A DNA stretch of 64,000 nt from Rheinheimera riviphila (GCF_004005945.1 NZ_SACS01000014.1:1-64000), one strand, 5' to 3'; counted from the first letter of the stretch, positions 1 through 9,203 are shown. A program made the numbers and translations. Notes: a model not told the origin generated them from the letters alone.

Positions 1-1287
1 GCAGCCATCAACGCCGCTTGTACAGTCAGTGCCACTTTTGTTGCCAATCCGGTAAATCATACCGTGACTGCAAATGCCGGAGCTGGCGGTAGTGTTTCTC
101 CTTCGTCGCGTAGTGTCGTGCAAGGCAGCAGCACCAGTTTTACGGTCACGCCAAATAGTGGTTTTAAAATCAATACCGTCTCTGGCTGTAGTGGTAGCTT
201 GTCTGGCAATACTTTTACCACCGGTGTCATCAACAGTGCCTGTAGTGTCAGTGCCACTTTTGTTGCCAATCCGGTAAATCACACCGTGACAACCACCGCA
301 GGTAGCAACGGCAGTATTACACCGGCTTCGCGCAGTGTAGTGCAAGGCAGCAGCACCAGTTTTACGGTCACTGCGAATAGCGGTTATACCATCAATGGCG
401 TTAGTGGTTGTGGCGGCAGTTTATCTGGCACGACCTTCACCACTGCAGCAATCAACGCCGCTTGTACAGTCAGTGCCACTTTTGTTGCCAATCCGGTAAA
501 TCACACCGTGACAGCCACCGCAGGTAGCAACGGCAGTATTACACCGGCTTCGCGCAGTGTAGTGCAAGGCAGCAGTACCAGTTTTACCGTCACGCCAAAT
601 AGTGGTTTTAAAATCAATACCGTCTCTGGCTGTAGTGGTAGCTTGTCTGGCAATACCTTTACCACCGGTGTCATCAACAGTGCCTGTAGTGTCAGCGCCA
701 CTTTTGTCGCCAATCCGGTAAATCATACCGTGACAGCCACTGCAGGTAGCAACGGCAGTATTACACCGGCTTCGCGCAGTGTAGTGCAAGGCAGCAGTAC
801 CAGTTTTACCGTCACGCCAAATAGTGGTTTTAAAATCAATACCGTCTCTGGCTGTAGTGGTAGCTTGTCTGGCAATACCTTTACCACCGGTGTCATCAAC
901 AGTGCCTGTAGTGTCAGCGCCACTTTTGTCGCCAATCCGGTAAATCATACCGTGACAGCCACTGCAGGTAGCAACGGCAGTATTACACCGGCTTCGCGCA
1001 GTGTAGTGCAAGGCAGTAGCACCAGTTTTACCGTCACGCCAAATAGTGGCTATCAGATCAATACCGTGACTGGTTGTAACGGCATTCTGTCTGGCTCCAC
1101 CTTCAGCACCGGTGCTATCAATAGCCCTTGTACCGTGACTGCATCATTCAAGGCGATCAGCCCCAGCATACAAGTGATTTATCTGCATACCGATGCCCTT
1201 GGCTCGGTGATTGCCGAAACCGATGCGAATGGAAATGTGATTAAACGCAGTGAATACAAGCCGTTTGGTGAAGTGAAAGATAACTAA
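1..1287 (+). CDS. InlB-type repeat protein with truncated Rhs tail (5' partial)
   Basis: The reading frame is open from base 1, so the start lies outside the window. It encodes five full 74-residue repeats of the divergent InlB B-repeat kind (glycine, serine and threonine rich, with motifs SVVQGSSTSFTVT and FVANPV), each with two cysteines that could form a disulfide. The last 40 or so residues switch to an Rhs/YD-core fragment (YLHTDALGSVIAETD, then SEYKPFGEV) and stop after KDN. A normal Rhs core would continue into the GYTGH...YYDPVIGRF segment, so the tail appears cut short. The repeats suggest a surface or secreted protein. It lies 31 bp upstream of the Rhs toxin gene on the same strand. 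Function is unknown; the Rhs tail implies a recombination or deletion history with its neighbour. Confidence 0.8.
   Translation, partial: AAINAACTVSATFVANPVNHTVTANAGAGGSVSPSSRSVVQGSSTSFTVTPNSGFKINTVSGCSGSLSGNTFTTGVINSACSVSATFVANPVNHTVTTTAGSNGSITPASRSVVQGSSTSFTVTANSGYTINGVSGCGGSLSGTTFTTAAINAACTVSATFVANPVNHTVTATAGSNGSITPASRSVVQGSSTSFTVTPNSGFKINTVSGCSGSLSGNTFTTGVINSACSVSATFVANPVNHTVTATAGSNGSITPASRSVVQGSSTSFTVTPNSGFKINTVSGCSGSLSGNTFTTGVINSACSVSATFVANPVNHTVTATAGSNGSITPASRSVVQGSSTSFTVTPNSGYQINTVTGCNGILSGSTFSTGAINSPCTVTASFKAISPSIQVIYLHTDALGSVIAETDANGNVIKRSEYKPFGEVKDN
52..1158 (+). repeat. 222-bp in-frame tandem repeats (five units)
   Basis: Units begin near 52, 274, 496, 718 and 940, each starting with AATCA(C/T)ACCGTGAC, and each encodes 74 residues. 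The units at 496 and 718 are almost identical at the nucleotide level, which points to recent duplication or gene conversion. The last unit (940) diverges towards its end before the Rhs-like tail. Copy number may vary between strains. Confidence 0.9.
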
Positions 1288-1318
1288 TTAGCCGGATATT
1301 ATTTTATAAAGGATTGAT

Positions 1319-4300
1319 ATGAATAATAAATTAATTATAGGAACTCTGGCTGTGGTTATCGGCGCTAGTCTGAATACTTATGCCGCAGATAACGGACATC
1401 ACAATACCGAACTCCAAAATAGTGTGGTTGATTATCACGAACGAGGCAGAAATGTTTCTTCAAGGGCTGTCAGTTTCAGTTCTGGAACTCCCAAGACCGT
1501 TATTGAAACCGAAATGGAGCATTCAAGAAAAAATATCTTGAAGCAGTTTAATGTCGGTTTTGAGATTACTGCTGAGACCACTGATTTAATGGGAGAGCAG
1601 ATTGATTTAAGTACCGGCTCTTTGTCATTTAAGCAAACAGATATTCAAGTGCCGGGGAACTTTGCTATTCCAGTTGCCGTAACCCGGATCACCGGAACCG
1701 CCGATGTTGAGTATTCGGCCAACAGGCTACTTGGGGATTGGAGTCTTGATCTGCCTTATATTGCAACGTCGATGGCCAGTATCGATGGCAGCACCTTTAC
1801 CGGAAGTTGGGCTGCCAATAAGGCCTGCAGTGGACCACTTAATCCTGGCTCAGAGCTCAGTTACAGCGCATCAACACTTGAAGTGAAAGACTATTGGAGT
1901 GGCGATAATGTGTATATTCCTGGCCAGGGTTCAGCCACGTTGCTGCACAAAGATGCCGCGACGCCAAGAACCACCAATAAAAACTGGCGGATTGAGTGTT
2001 TTACCACAGCTTCAGGCAGTGAGGGATTCAGAGTCACTACCCAAGATGGGACTAAATATACATTCGACAAATTAAGACTGGTACGTGGTCTTGATATTGG
2101 TAAAGCGCCAGCTGGCAGTGTGTTTGATCCAACTCCGATTGACCCGGCGCCGATTGATCCACCGGGTCTGAACCTTCCGGGAACTTTGGTGTATTACCAG
2201 CATTATCATACCTTTATGCTTGCCACTAAAGTTGAAGACAGGTTTGGCAACTGGGTCACTTACAATTATGTTGGCAACAGACTTGATACGATAAAAGCAT
2301 CAGATGGCCGGGAAATATCCTTTGGCTATGAAACCATCAAAGGTGACGACTATGTGAGTCGTGCCACTGCCCATGGTCAGATTTGGAATTACTCTTACAT
2401 AGATAAACAAACAGATCCCAAACTTGGCAAAGTGACCCGGCCGGACGGGAAGTTCTGGGAGTTCAAATATAGCCCTGCTTATAATTCATATAATAAATCC
2501 TCCACCACCTATGGCCAGTGCCTGAACTATGAGGGCATTTACACCCATTCAGTCACCATCACCCACCCAAATGGTGCCATCGGAACCTTTGAAAAACGTT
2601 CAACAACGCATGGCAGAACGGAAGTTCCCAGATATCGGCTCGGCCCGGTGAATGACAAAAATTACGATTATAGCTTTGCAATTGATATTTGTTTTAACGC
2701 CATCAGTCTGATGAAAAAAACAATTTCCGGAGCGGGTTTACCGACCATGCAATGGCATTACAGCTATTCCGAAAATATTGGTGCTTTTAGCGGCGAACCT
2801 AAATTTGCACCCGGCCAGGTTACTGTTCCGGCAAATTCGGGGATTGATGCCGGGGACCTAAAGTTTTCCACCGTCAAAGCGCCGGATGGCAGTGTGACCA
2901 AGCACTATTTCAGCCGCAAATTTACCTTTGAAGATGGGAAAGAACTATTTTCTGACCAATATGATAAAGATGGTGTGACTTTATTGCGCCGCTCAGAAAG
3001 TAAGTTTATGCAAGGCAAGCGATATGGCTCGGCCGGTGACAATGGATTAGCGACGTCCAATTTACAAATCAAAGAGTATTCAGTGCTGACGACTGAATCA
3101 AAAAAGACCGATCCAATTGATGGATATTTTGGTTCGGATGATTCGGAATTTCTGACTCAATTCAGTGATTTTAACGAGTATGAAGCCCCGCAGCTGATTT
3201 ACGAAGCAAGCCGTTACAGCAATGCTGCCAACAATCAATCGCGTTGGACAAAAACTACATACCAGCACGACACCACAAACTGGTTATTAAATATGGCCAG
3301 CAAACAGCAGCGTTCAGCAGATAATTCAACCTGGACGACCTATGAGGAAACGGTGTATTACGCCAGTAGCCACGCCAATAAATCATTACCACAGCAAAAG
3401 AAAAGATTCGGCACTTTGATTGGCACTCTGGATTACCACGGTGATGGTAATTTGAAATTGTTCGAATATAACCTTCCCAACCGATGGGTGCGTTACGACA
3501 ACTATAAACGGGGTAAACCGCAACAGGTTAAATTACCGCAGCGCTATACAGCTTCATGTACAGCGAATAGCAGCTGCCACATTTTACTGTCGCAAACCAT
3601 CAATGACACTGGCACGGTCAAAGATGTTACGGACTTGAACGGGCATAAAACGTCTTATGGCTATGACAGTCTGAACCGCTTGCAATTGATTGACCCGTTG
3701 GACAGTGCCTGGGCCAATACCAATATCACTTATGATGCTGATGTGAGCGGATTGGGCGTATTGGTGCAAAATATCAGTCGGGGGAATTATCGTAAGGCCA
3801 TTACCCTTGATGGACTGATGCGTCCGGTGCTTTCCAAAGAATGGGATAGCAGCAATGAAGCTTACACCGTGCGTTATGTTCGTCAGCAGTTTAATGCTTA
3901 TGGCAAGGCGGAGTTTGCCTCTGTCCCCAGCATCAATAGCAATGAGCAGTTTGGGACTGTCACCGAATTTGATGGCTTGCAGCGCGAGCTCAGTCAGACC
4001 AATACCGCCAACGGCGATGTGACTTATCAATATCTGGCAAATAACGCCGTTGCCATCACCAATGGCCGCAATTATGAAACAGCCACAGAATACCTGGCGT
4101 ACGGTAGTCCAGCGACAGAGTTGGCGACAAAAGTTTCACAGCCTGAAAGTGTCGCGACCTCCATTGTGTACAACTTGTTTGGTCTGCCGAGCCAGATCAC
4201 GCAGGGCGGCATGACCGAAATCCGCACTTACAACCCGCAAATGCAGCTTTGTGTGCAAAAACGCCCGGAAACCGGCGTGAAGGCTATGCAGTACAACAAC

Positions 4301-6013
4301 CTGGGCGAAATGACCAGGTTTGCCGAGGGCTTTGCTGGCAATGCCGGAAATTGTTCAGATTACAGCAATGTCAACAGCAGCTGGGTGACTTTAGCCTACG
4401 ATAATCAGGGTGATGTCTGGACAACGTCTTACGCCGACGGTGTGACACCCAATATGGTGCAACAACTCGATAATCAGGGTAATCAGCTGTCTTTAACGGC
4501 GGGCACTACCGCCTGGGCTTATACCTACAATTCAGCGCATCTGCTGGATTCGGAGACCTTGAGTATTGACGGCAAATCTTTTGTGTTGGATCCGGTTTAT
4601 AACAGTCTGGGCCATCTGAGTAGCCTGGTCTATGGCGGGGCCACGGTACAATATACACCGGATGCGTTGGGCCAACCGACGAAGGCAGTTGCAGGCAGTA
4701 CCCAATATGCCGCAAACGTGTTGTTTTACCCCAACGGGCAACTGAAAAGTTTCAGCTATGGCAATGGTCAGCAGCTTAGCCTTCAGTTTAGCCAGACGTT
4801 GGACAGCCAGTTCCGGCCAGAGCAGCGGTTGGTGACACAGGGCAATACCAATAAAGTCGCTCAAAGGTACGCTTATGATCCGAACAACAATATTGAAAGC
4901 ATTGTTAATCTGGTCGACAGCAGCAAGTCAATCAGTCTGACCTACGATGGTCTGGACCGGTTGAATACTGCCAGTGGCTATTGGGGAAGTGGCAACTTTG
5001 TTTATGACACTTTAGGCAATCTGACGCAGAAAAACCTCGGTACGCAACAACTGACCTATCAATACAACCAAACCAGTAAAAGGCTGGACAGCGTGACCGG
5101 TGGTTATACTTTCAGCTACGACGACCGCGGTAATGTCACCAACAATGGCAAGCGTAGTTTTACCTTTAACCGCGCCAATCAGCTGACCAACTCTGGCACC
5201 ATTGGTTATGTCTATGACGGCCATAACCGCAGAGTCAAAAAGACCGGCAGCAACCAGGGTTACAGCGTTTACAGCCAAAACGGTAAGTTGATGCTAACCG
5301 ATGGCACCAACGGTGCGACCAGTTATATTTATCTGGGCAAAGAGCTGATTGCCAAAGTGGGATCTGCTGCTGCTTTGGAAGACAAACCGGGCTATACCGG
5401 GCATGTGGAGGATAAAGATTTAAGTTTAACTTATATGCAGCAGCGGTATTATGATCCAGTCATAGGGCGGTTCTATAGTAATGATCCGGTTGGGTTTACT
5501 GCTGATAAGCCTATGATGTTTAACCGGTATGCTTATGCGAATAATAATCCGTATAGGTTTACTGATCCGGATGGGCGTTTTGCATTCTTGGCTGTGCTAG
5601 TAACTCCTCAAGGTATAGCATTGGCGGCGGCGACTATTGCAGCTGTTGGGCATGGTATCAAGGGGACACAAAATGCAATGTCCGAGGAATCGGCTGAAAC
5701 AGATAGCACTGAAGACGCCGGGGGCGTGGTAATTGAGGATGTCAAACAAGGACAAGTTACTGACCGTGGGTGGACAAAAGACGAGATCAACGACCTAGCT
5801 CAAGGTGAACCGGCGGGTAAAACAGTCGACAATAGAGGCCCTTCTAAAACTGATGATGGCCAGGGGCGAAGTGATACCGCTAGTGTATATGGCTCGAAAG
5901 ATCAGCATGTCGTGATCAATGACAGAACAAAGGAAGTAGTTCAAGTCAGTGACAAAAATGACAGCGGTTGGAAGCCTGATAGTAGGATCGAATGGAATGA
6001 GGAAAATAAATGA
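1319..6013 (+). CDS. Secreted Rhs/YD-repeat toxin with colicin E5-type tRNase tip
   Basis: The product has 1564 residues. The ATG follows an AAAGGA ribosome site, and the first 22 or so residues form a Sec signal peptide ending TYA|AD. The long middle is YD-repeat shell. The Rhs core ends with the motif pair NDPVGF...TDPDG at about residues 1388-1419, the usual self-cleavage region. The 145-residue tail has a hydrophobic stretch and then, from about residue 1478, a domain that matches colicin E5 nuclease over its length: RGWTKDEI, KTVDNRGPSKT, TASVYG, VVINDRTKEVVQVSDK, GWKPDSRIEW. Colicin E5 cleaves queuosine-anticodon tRNAs (Tyr, His, Asn, Asp), so this is predicted to be a tRNase toxin. No PAAR or other type VI loading domain is seen. 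The next gene encodes the matching immunity protein. Family and tip assignment are strong; the export route beyond Sec is unknown. Confidence 0.9.
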   Translation: MNNKLIIGTLAVVIGASLNTYAADNGHHNTELQNSVVDYHERGRNVSSRAVSFSSGTPKTVIETEMEHSRKNILKQFNVGFEITAETTDLMGEQIDLSTGSLSFKQTDIQVPGNFAIPVAVTRITGTADVEYSANRLLGDWSLDLPYIATSMASIDGSTFTGSWAANKACSGPLNPGSELSYSASTLEVKDYWSGDNVYIPGQGSATLLHKDAATPRTTNKNWRIECFTTASGSEGFRVTTQDGTKYTFDKLRLVRGLDIGKAPAGSVFDPTPIDPAPIDPPGLNLPGTLVYYQHYHTFMLATKVEDRFGNWVTYNYVGNRLDTIKASDGREISFGYETIKGDDYVSRATAHGQIWNYSYIDKQTDPKLGKVTRPDGKFWEFKYSPAYNSYNKSSTTYGQCLNYEGIYTHSVTITHPNGAIGTFEKRSTTHGRTEVPRYRLGPVNDKNYDYSFAIDICFNAISLMKKTISGAGLPTMQWHYSYSENIGAFSGEPKFAPGQVTVPANSGIDAGDLKFSTVKAPDGSVTKHYFSRKFTFEDGKELFSDQYDKDGVTLLRRSESKFMQGKRYGSAGDNGLATSNLQIKEYSVLTTESKKTDPIDGYFGSDDSEFLTQFSDFNEYEAPQLIYEASRYSNAANNQSRWTKTTYQHDTTNWLLNMASKQQRSADNSTWTTYEETVYYASSHANKSLPQQKKRFGTLIGTLDYHGDGNLKLFEYNLPNRWVRYDNYKRGKPQQVKLPQRYTASCTANSSCHILLSQTINDTGTVKDVTDLNGHKTSYGYDSLNRLQLIDPLDSAWANTNITYDADVSGLGVLVQNISRGNYRKAITLDGLMRPVLSKEWDSSNEAYTVRYVRQQFNAYGKAEFASVPSINSNEQFGTVTEFDGLQRELSQTNTANGDVTYQYLANNAVAITNGRNYETATEYLAYGSPATELATKVSQPESVATSIVYNLFGLPSQITQGGMTEIRTYNPQMQLCVQKRPETGVKAMQYNNLGEMTRFAEGFAGNAGNCSDYSNVNSSWVTLAYDNQGDVWTTSYADGVTPNMVQQLDNQGNQLSLTAGTTAWAYTYNSAHLLDSETLSIDGKSFVLDPVYNSLGHLSSLVYGGATVQYTPDALGQPTKAVAGSTQYAANVLFYPNGQLKSFSYGNGQQLSLQFSQTLDSQFRPEQRLVTQGNTNKVAQRYAYDPNNNIESIVNLVDSSKSISLTYDGLDRLNTASGYWGSGNFVYDTLGNLTQKNLGTQQLTYQYNQTSKRLDSVTGGYTFSYDDRGNVTNNGKRSFTFNRANQLTNSGTIGYVYDGHNRRVKKTGSNQGYSVYSQNGKLMLTDGTNGATSYIYLGKELIAKVGSAAALEDKPGYTGHVEDKDLSLTYMQQRYYDPVIGRFYSNDPVGFTADKPMMFNRYAYANNNPYRFTDPDGRFAFLAVLVTPQGIALAAATIAAVGHGIKGTQNAMSEESAETDSTEDAGGVVIEDVKQGQVTDRGWTKDEINDLAQGEPAGKTVDNRGPSKTDDGQGRSDTASVYGSKDQHVVINDRTKEVVQVSDKNDSGWKPDSRIEWNEENK

Positions 6014-6333
6014 CTCTTCAGCGTGATTTTTTATATAACGACTCGAATTTATTTTTTGAGTTGAATGGAAACAATTTGATGAAGCTAACGCCTGATGCCG
6101 CTATTGAATTATGTAAATGTTTAGTAGAGAAAGACGTTGTGGTTGTTTGTGTTGAAGGAGGGATATGGCACAACCCTGGATTCGAATCACGCTTAGATGC
6201 AATATGGACAGGTAAGAAACCTCCAGTGTCCAGAACTGATCTGGCAAACAATAATAACAATGCGATAAAAAGCATTATGGAAGATAGGGAGATATGTAAT
6301 GCATTTATTATTTCCACTTTACGAAATGTCTAA
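6010..6333 (+). CDS. Colicin E5 immunity-like protein
   Basis: This is the cognate antidote for the E5-type tip, expected to sit in the nuclease's anticodon-binding cleft in the cytoplasm. The segment MKLTPDAAIELC, then EGGIWHNPGF, W at the centre, NNNNNAIKSI and NAFIIS aligns along the whole 83-residue ImmE5 family. The first ATG overlaps the toxin stop by 4 nt (ATGA), giving a 107-residue form. The ImmE5-like part begins at an internal ATG at 6079 with GGAA 8 nt upstream, giving an 84-residue form of family length. Which start is used cannot be decided; the overlap argues for translational coupling with the toxin. Confidence 0.88.
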   Translation: MTLQRDFLYNDSNLFFELNGNNLMKLTPDAAIELCKCLVEKDVVVVCVEGGIWHNPGFESRLDAIWTGKKPPVSRTDLANNNNNAIKSIMEDREICNAFIISTLRNV

Positions 6334-6850
6334 ATAATATACTCCTTGTAACATTTCGTACTATAAGGGCATCGCCAATGTGATGTCCTTTGTTCATCTC
6401 AAAACTGAGCAAAACCACCAGCAGCCCCAGGGCAAGATCACGAACGTTTTTTGAACAGTTTAGGTGCGTTTTTTGAGTATCTTTTAATCATGATAAGCAC
6501 ATTTAACTTCGCGTTTGACGTTGCTAAGGTCGATTGTTAAACAAGCTGGACAAAAAGCGAACACTCACGCTCTCACCCTGCCAGCAGCCCGGTCAGCCAA
6601 TACCAGTAGAAGCGATCAGCGCTCTCCAGCAGACCTGTCATTTTGGTGCAACGCCTACACCTGCTAACACAGGCGAAATTGCTCACCTCTGCCGCTGCTG
6701 AGTTGATAGTCGTTTTTAAATTATTTTCTGAGTACATCGCAAAACCAGCCATTTCAGTCCTCTGAGCCAGGCTTTTTGTGCCAACAGCTTGTGCGTAAAC
6801 CAGAATTCATGTTTTGATAACAGTTGTGAGCATTTTCAGAGATTTATAAC
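6334..6850. other. Gene-free stretch after the toxin-immunity pair
   Basis: No reading frame here resembles a gene. It holds a weak hairpin at 6365-6390 and two copies of CGTTTTTTGA about 27 bp apart. I saw no orphan Rhs tip or second immunity gene. Confidence 0.5.
6365..6390 (+). terminator. Possible terminator after immunity gene
   Basis: A 9-bp stem AAGGGCATC / GATGTCCTT (one G-U pair) with an 8-nt loop is followed by TTGTT. The T tract is poor, so this is tentative. Confidence 0.35.
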
Positions 6851-7750
6851 ATGACAACCTCAGACACAGCGGGCGTGCCCGTTGTTGATCCACAATTGCA
6901 ATCGCCACCGTCGCAGCTTCAGCCAAAAATGATTCATGGCGAGCGATATGATGCTGAGCTGGATTCAATATTGCGTAGCGGGCAACGCTTTATCATCCGT
7001 CATCCCAGTATGCTGCTGACACTGGCATATCTGCTGTGTAGCATGCTTGGCATGTTGTTTGTAATCAAGTTGTCTGGTCGTTTTGATTTTGACATTTTAC
7101 CTTATCTTGAATTGACCGATTTTATGCTGGCGGCGCTCACCCACCCTTGGGTGTTGTTGAATGTGGTAGGCTGGATATTGTTGTTCGTTGCAGCATTCTG
7201 GATTGATCGTTTTGCCAGAAAACGGCTGGAGTGGTATGCGCTCTGGTCGGAGAAATACTATGAGAATGACAAATTCAAATTCTATTTCCCAATGTTTGCT
7301 GTGACACCATTGTTATTTTTATACAATTCCGCGATCAGCGAATCAACCGATCTGGCAAAAAGTATCAAAGCCGGCCAGCAAAGGGGCTTTCAGTTAAGTC
7401 TGATTAATCCGGTGCAGGATGTGGTGAAAACGATGCAGCTGGATCAGGTGCAGATCATTGCCAGAACCAGTAGTTATCTGTTTGTTTATCATCAGCAGCA
7501 GGTCAAAGTCATACCGCATGCCAACATTGCCGTGTTGTTGCCGCTGCCAGCGGATCTAGCTAAAGCGCACACCCAAGCCGGATCTCCTGTACCCGTATCA
7601 GTTATAAAACAGCCAGTACCAAACCAGCCAATGCCAGACTCTGCGGCTGCGAAAAAACCAATAGCCATCACATCGTCAGCAACAAGCACCTCGCCAAAAG
7701 ACCCGGCACAATCGACGACGGCCAAGCCGCTATCAGAGCAAAAAAGATGA
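6851..7750 (+). CDS. Three-TM membrane protein, unknown function
   Basis: The product has 299 residues and I do not recognise a family. Hydrophobic segments lie at about 53-73, 100-118 and 144-158. The C-terminal 60 or so residues are low-complexity Pro/Ala/Ser/Thr/Lys. Between TM3 and the tail is a soluble region of about 90 residues that could fold as a small domain. Its stop overlaps the glutaminase start by 4 nt (ATGA), so the two are translationally coupled and probably work together, perhaps in glutamine handling or acid stress. That link is inference from position only. Confidence 0.75.
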   Translation: MTTSDTAGVPVVDPQLQSPPSQLQPKMIHGERYDAELDSILRSGQRFIIRHPSMLLTLAYLLCSMLGMLFVIKLSGRFDFDILPYLELTDFMLAALTHPWVLLNVVGWILLFVAAFWIDRFARKRLEWYALWSEKYYENDKFKFYFPMFAVTPLLFLYNSAISESTDLAKSIKAGQQRGFQLSLINPVQDVVKTMQLDQVQIIARTSSYLFVYHQQQVKVIPHANIAVLLPLPADLAKAHTQAGSPVPVSVIKQPVPNQPMPDSAAAKKPIAITSSATSTSPKDPAQSTTAKPLSEQKR

Positions 7751-8685
7751 GCCAAAACTTTTGCGCCATAGACAATCTGCAAGGCCGCTTGCAAACGCTG
7801 TTGCGTGATGCGCGGCAAGAGCAACATGATGGCAAAGTCGCCAACTATATTCCGGCGCTCGCTGAAGTACCGGCAGATAAATTGGCAATTGCGGTGGCGA
7901 CGCTTGATGGCAATATCTGCGCTGCCGGTGACAGCACCGAGCCTTTTTCCATTCAAAGTTTGTCGAAAATGTATGCTCTGGTAATGGCGATGCAGTTGCA
8001 AGGTGATGCATTGTGGCAGCGGGTGCGGATGGAGCCGTCTGGTCAGCCGTTTAACTCAATAGTGCAGTTGGAATGGGAGCGGGGCATTCCGCGTAATCCG
8101 GTCATCAATGCCGGAGCCATCGTGGTGTCCGATGTGCTGACCAGCCATTATTCAGCGTCGAAAAATACTTTTTTAATGTTTATCCGTCGGTTAGCGCAAA
8201 CCGAGCAGATTTTTGCCAATGCCAAAGTTTATGCCTCCGAGCAGCAACATGGTAGTCGCAATGCGGCGCTGGCTTATCTGATGAAGAGTTTTGACAATAT
8301 AAAATCTGATGTACCAGCCGTGCTGGCGCAGTATTTTCACCAATGTTCGGTGGAGATGAGTTGTCAGCAATTGGCGCGCAGTTGGCTGTTTTTGGCCAAT
8401 CGTGGCGTGGATCCGGTGACCGATCAACAAATTTGTAGCCGCAAAGATGCACAACGGGTCAATGCAATTTTATCGACCAGTGGCATGTACGACCAATCCG
8501 GCGAGTTCGCTTTTACTGTCGGCTTGCCAGCGAAAAGTGGCGTTGGTGGCGGCATCGTTGCGATAGTGCCCAATTATGGTGTGATCGCCAGCTGGAGCCC
8601 GCCACTGAATAGTTTTGGCAATTCTTGCCTGTCGATGTACTTGATCCATCGGCTCGCCGAAGAGTTGGGATTGTCGGTGTATTAA
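7747..8685 (+). CDS. glsA: Glutaminase
   Basis: It hydrolyses L-glutamine to glutamate and ammonia in the cytoplasm. At 312 residues it has normal family length. The beta-lactamase-like SxxK nucleophile motif is QSLSKMYA (Ser71, Lys74). Other family motifs are GIPRNPVINAGAI, a SGMYDQSGEFAF block with the catalytic tyrosine, and LPAKSGVGGGI near the C-terminus. It is coupled to the upstream membrane protein gene by a 4-nt overlap. The coupling is unusual and may mean the enzyme is held near the membrane. Confidence 0.93.
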   Translation: MSQNFCAIDNLQGRLQTLLRDARQEQHDGKVANYIPALAEVPADKLAIAVATLDGNICAAGDSTEPFSIQSLSKMYALVMAMQLQGDALWQRVRMEPSGQPFNSIVQLEWERGIPRNPVINAGAIVVSDVLTSHYSASKNTFLMFIRRLAQTEQIFANAKVYASEQQHGSRNAALAYLMKSFDNIKSDVPAVLAQYFHQCSVEMSCQQLARSWLFLANRGVDPVTDQQICSRKDAQRVNAILSTSGMYDQSGEFAFTVGLPAKSGVGGGIVAIVPNYGVIASWSPPLNSFGNSCLSMYLIHRLAEELGLSVY

Positions 8686-8720
8686 GGTGGTGAGGGGGGC
8701 AGATTTTCGGCGGTCGATTG

Positions 8721-8785
8721 TCGTAGCAGATAGTCGTAGCAGATAGTCGTAACAGATAGTCGCAACAGATAGTCGCAACAGATAG
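8721..8785 (+). repeat. 13-bp tandem repeat, five units
   Basis: Five consecutive units of TCG(T/C)A(G/A)CAGATAG start at 8721, downstream of glsA. Units 1 and 2 are identical and units 4 and 5 are identical, as expected from stepwise slippage. A sixth, degenerate start (TCAGCGGCAG) follows. Confidence 0.9.
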
Positions 8786-8894
8786 TCAGCGGCAGCGGAT
8801 AGGTTTATAGTTAAACCAGTACGCCACGAATTCACAATGATGGCCGAATACTGCAAATCTGCTTTTTAGCTAAACCTGTCGGGGGAGGACTATC

Positions 8895-9203
8895 ATGATC
8901 GTGACTTTTCATAGTAAAGATTATTACCCTATCACTATGTTTGGCGAAGCTGCGCTGCAACTGATTGAAAAAATGGGCTGTACGCCAAAAGTGCCTGGTG
9001 CTATTTACGCGGAAGATGTGCCGCAGGCGTTATGGCAGTTGCAACAAAATCTGGAAGACTTACCGCAAGAGCTACCGCAAGACTTCACAGCGCAAGCTAG
9101 CGCGCCAGCCGAAGCACCGGTGAGTCTGCATACCAGAGCAGTTCCTTTGCTTGAAATGCTACGCGGCGCTGCCAAAAAACAACACAATATCAGCTGGGAC
9201 TAA
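8895..9203 (+). CDS. DUF1840 family protein
   Basis: A 102-residue cytoplasmic protein with the family pattern: ...VTFHSKDYYPITMFGEAALQL at the start, VPGAIYAEDVPQAL in the middle and VSLHTRAVPLLEMLRGAAK at the end. Its role is not known. The ATG follows a strong GGAGG site (8883-8889). It stands alone between the 13-bp repeat and a convergent operon. Confidence 0.85.
   Translation: MIVTFHSKDYYPITMFGEAALQLIEKMGCTPKVPGAIYAEDVPQALWQLQQNLEDLPQELPQDFTAQASAPAEAPVSLHTRAVPLLEMLRGAAKKQHNISWD

Noticed and set aside
421-1011. Long antisense frame across the InlB-type repeats
   Set aside because: It is a shadow of the 222-bp repeat on the other strand: the same peptide recurs each unit, and it has no ribosome site or family match.
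6334-6850. Orphan Rhs tips or extra immunity genes downstream of the toxin
   Set aside because: No frame in this stretch shows Rhs DPxG motifs or an immunity-like protein.
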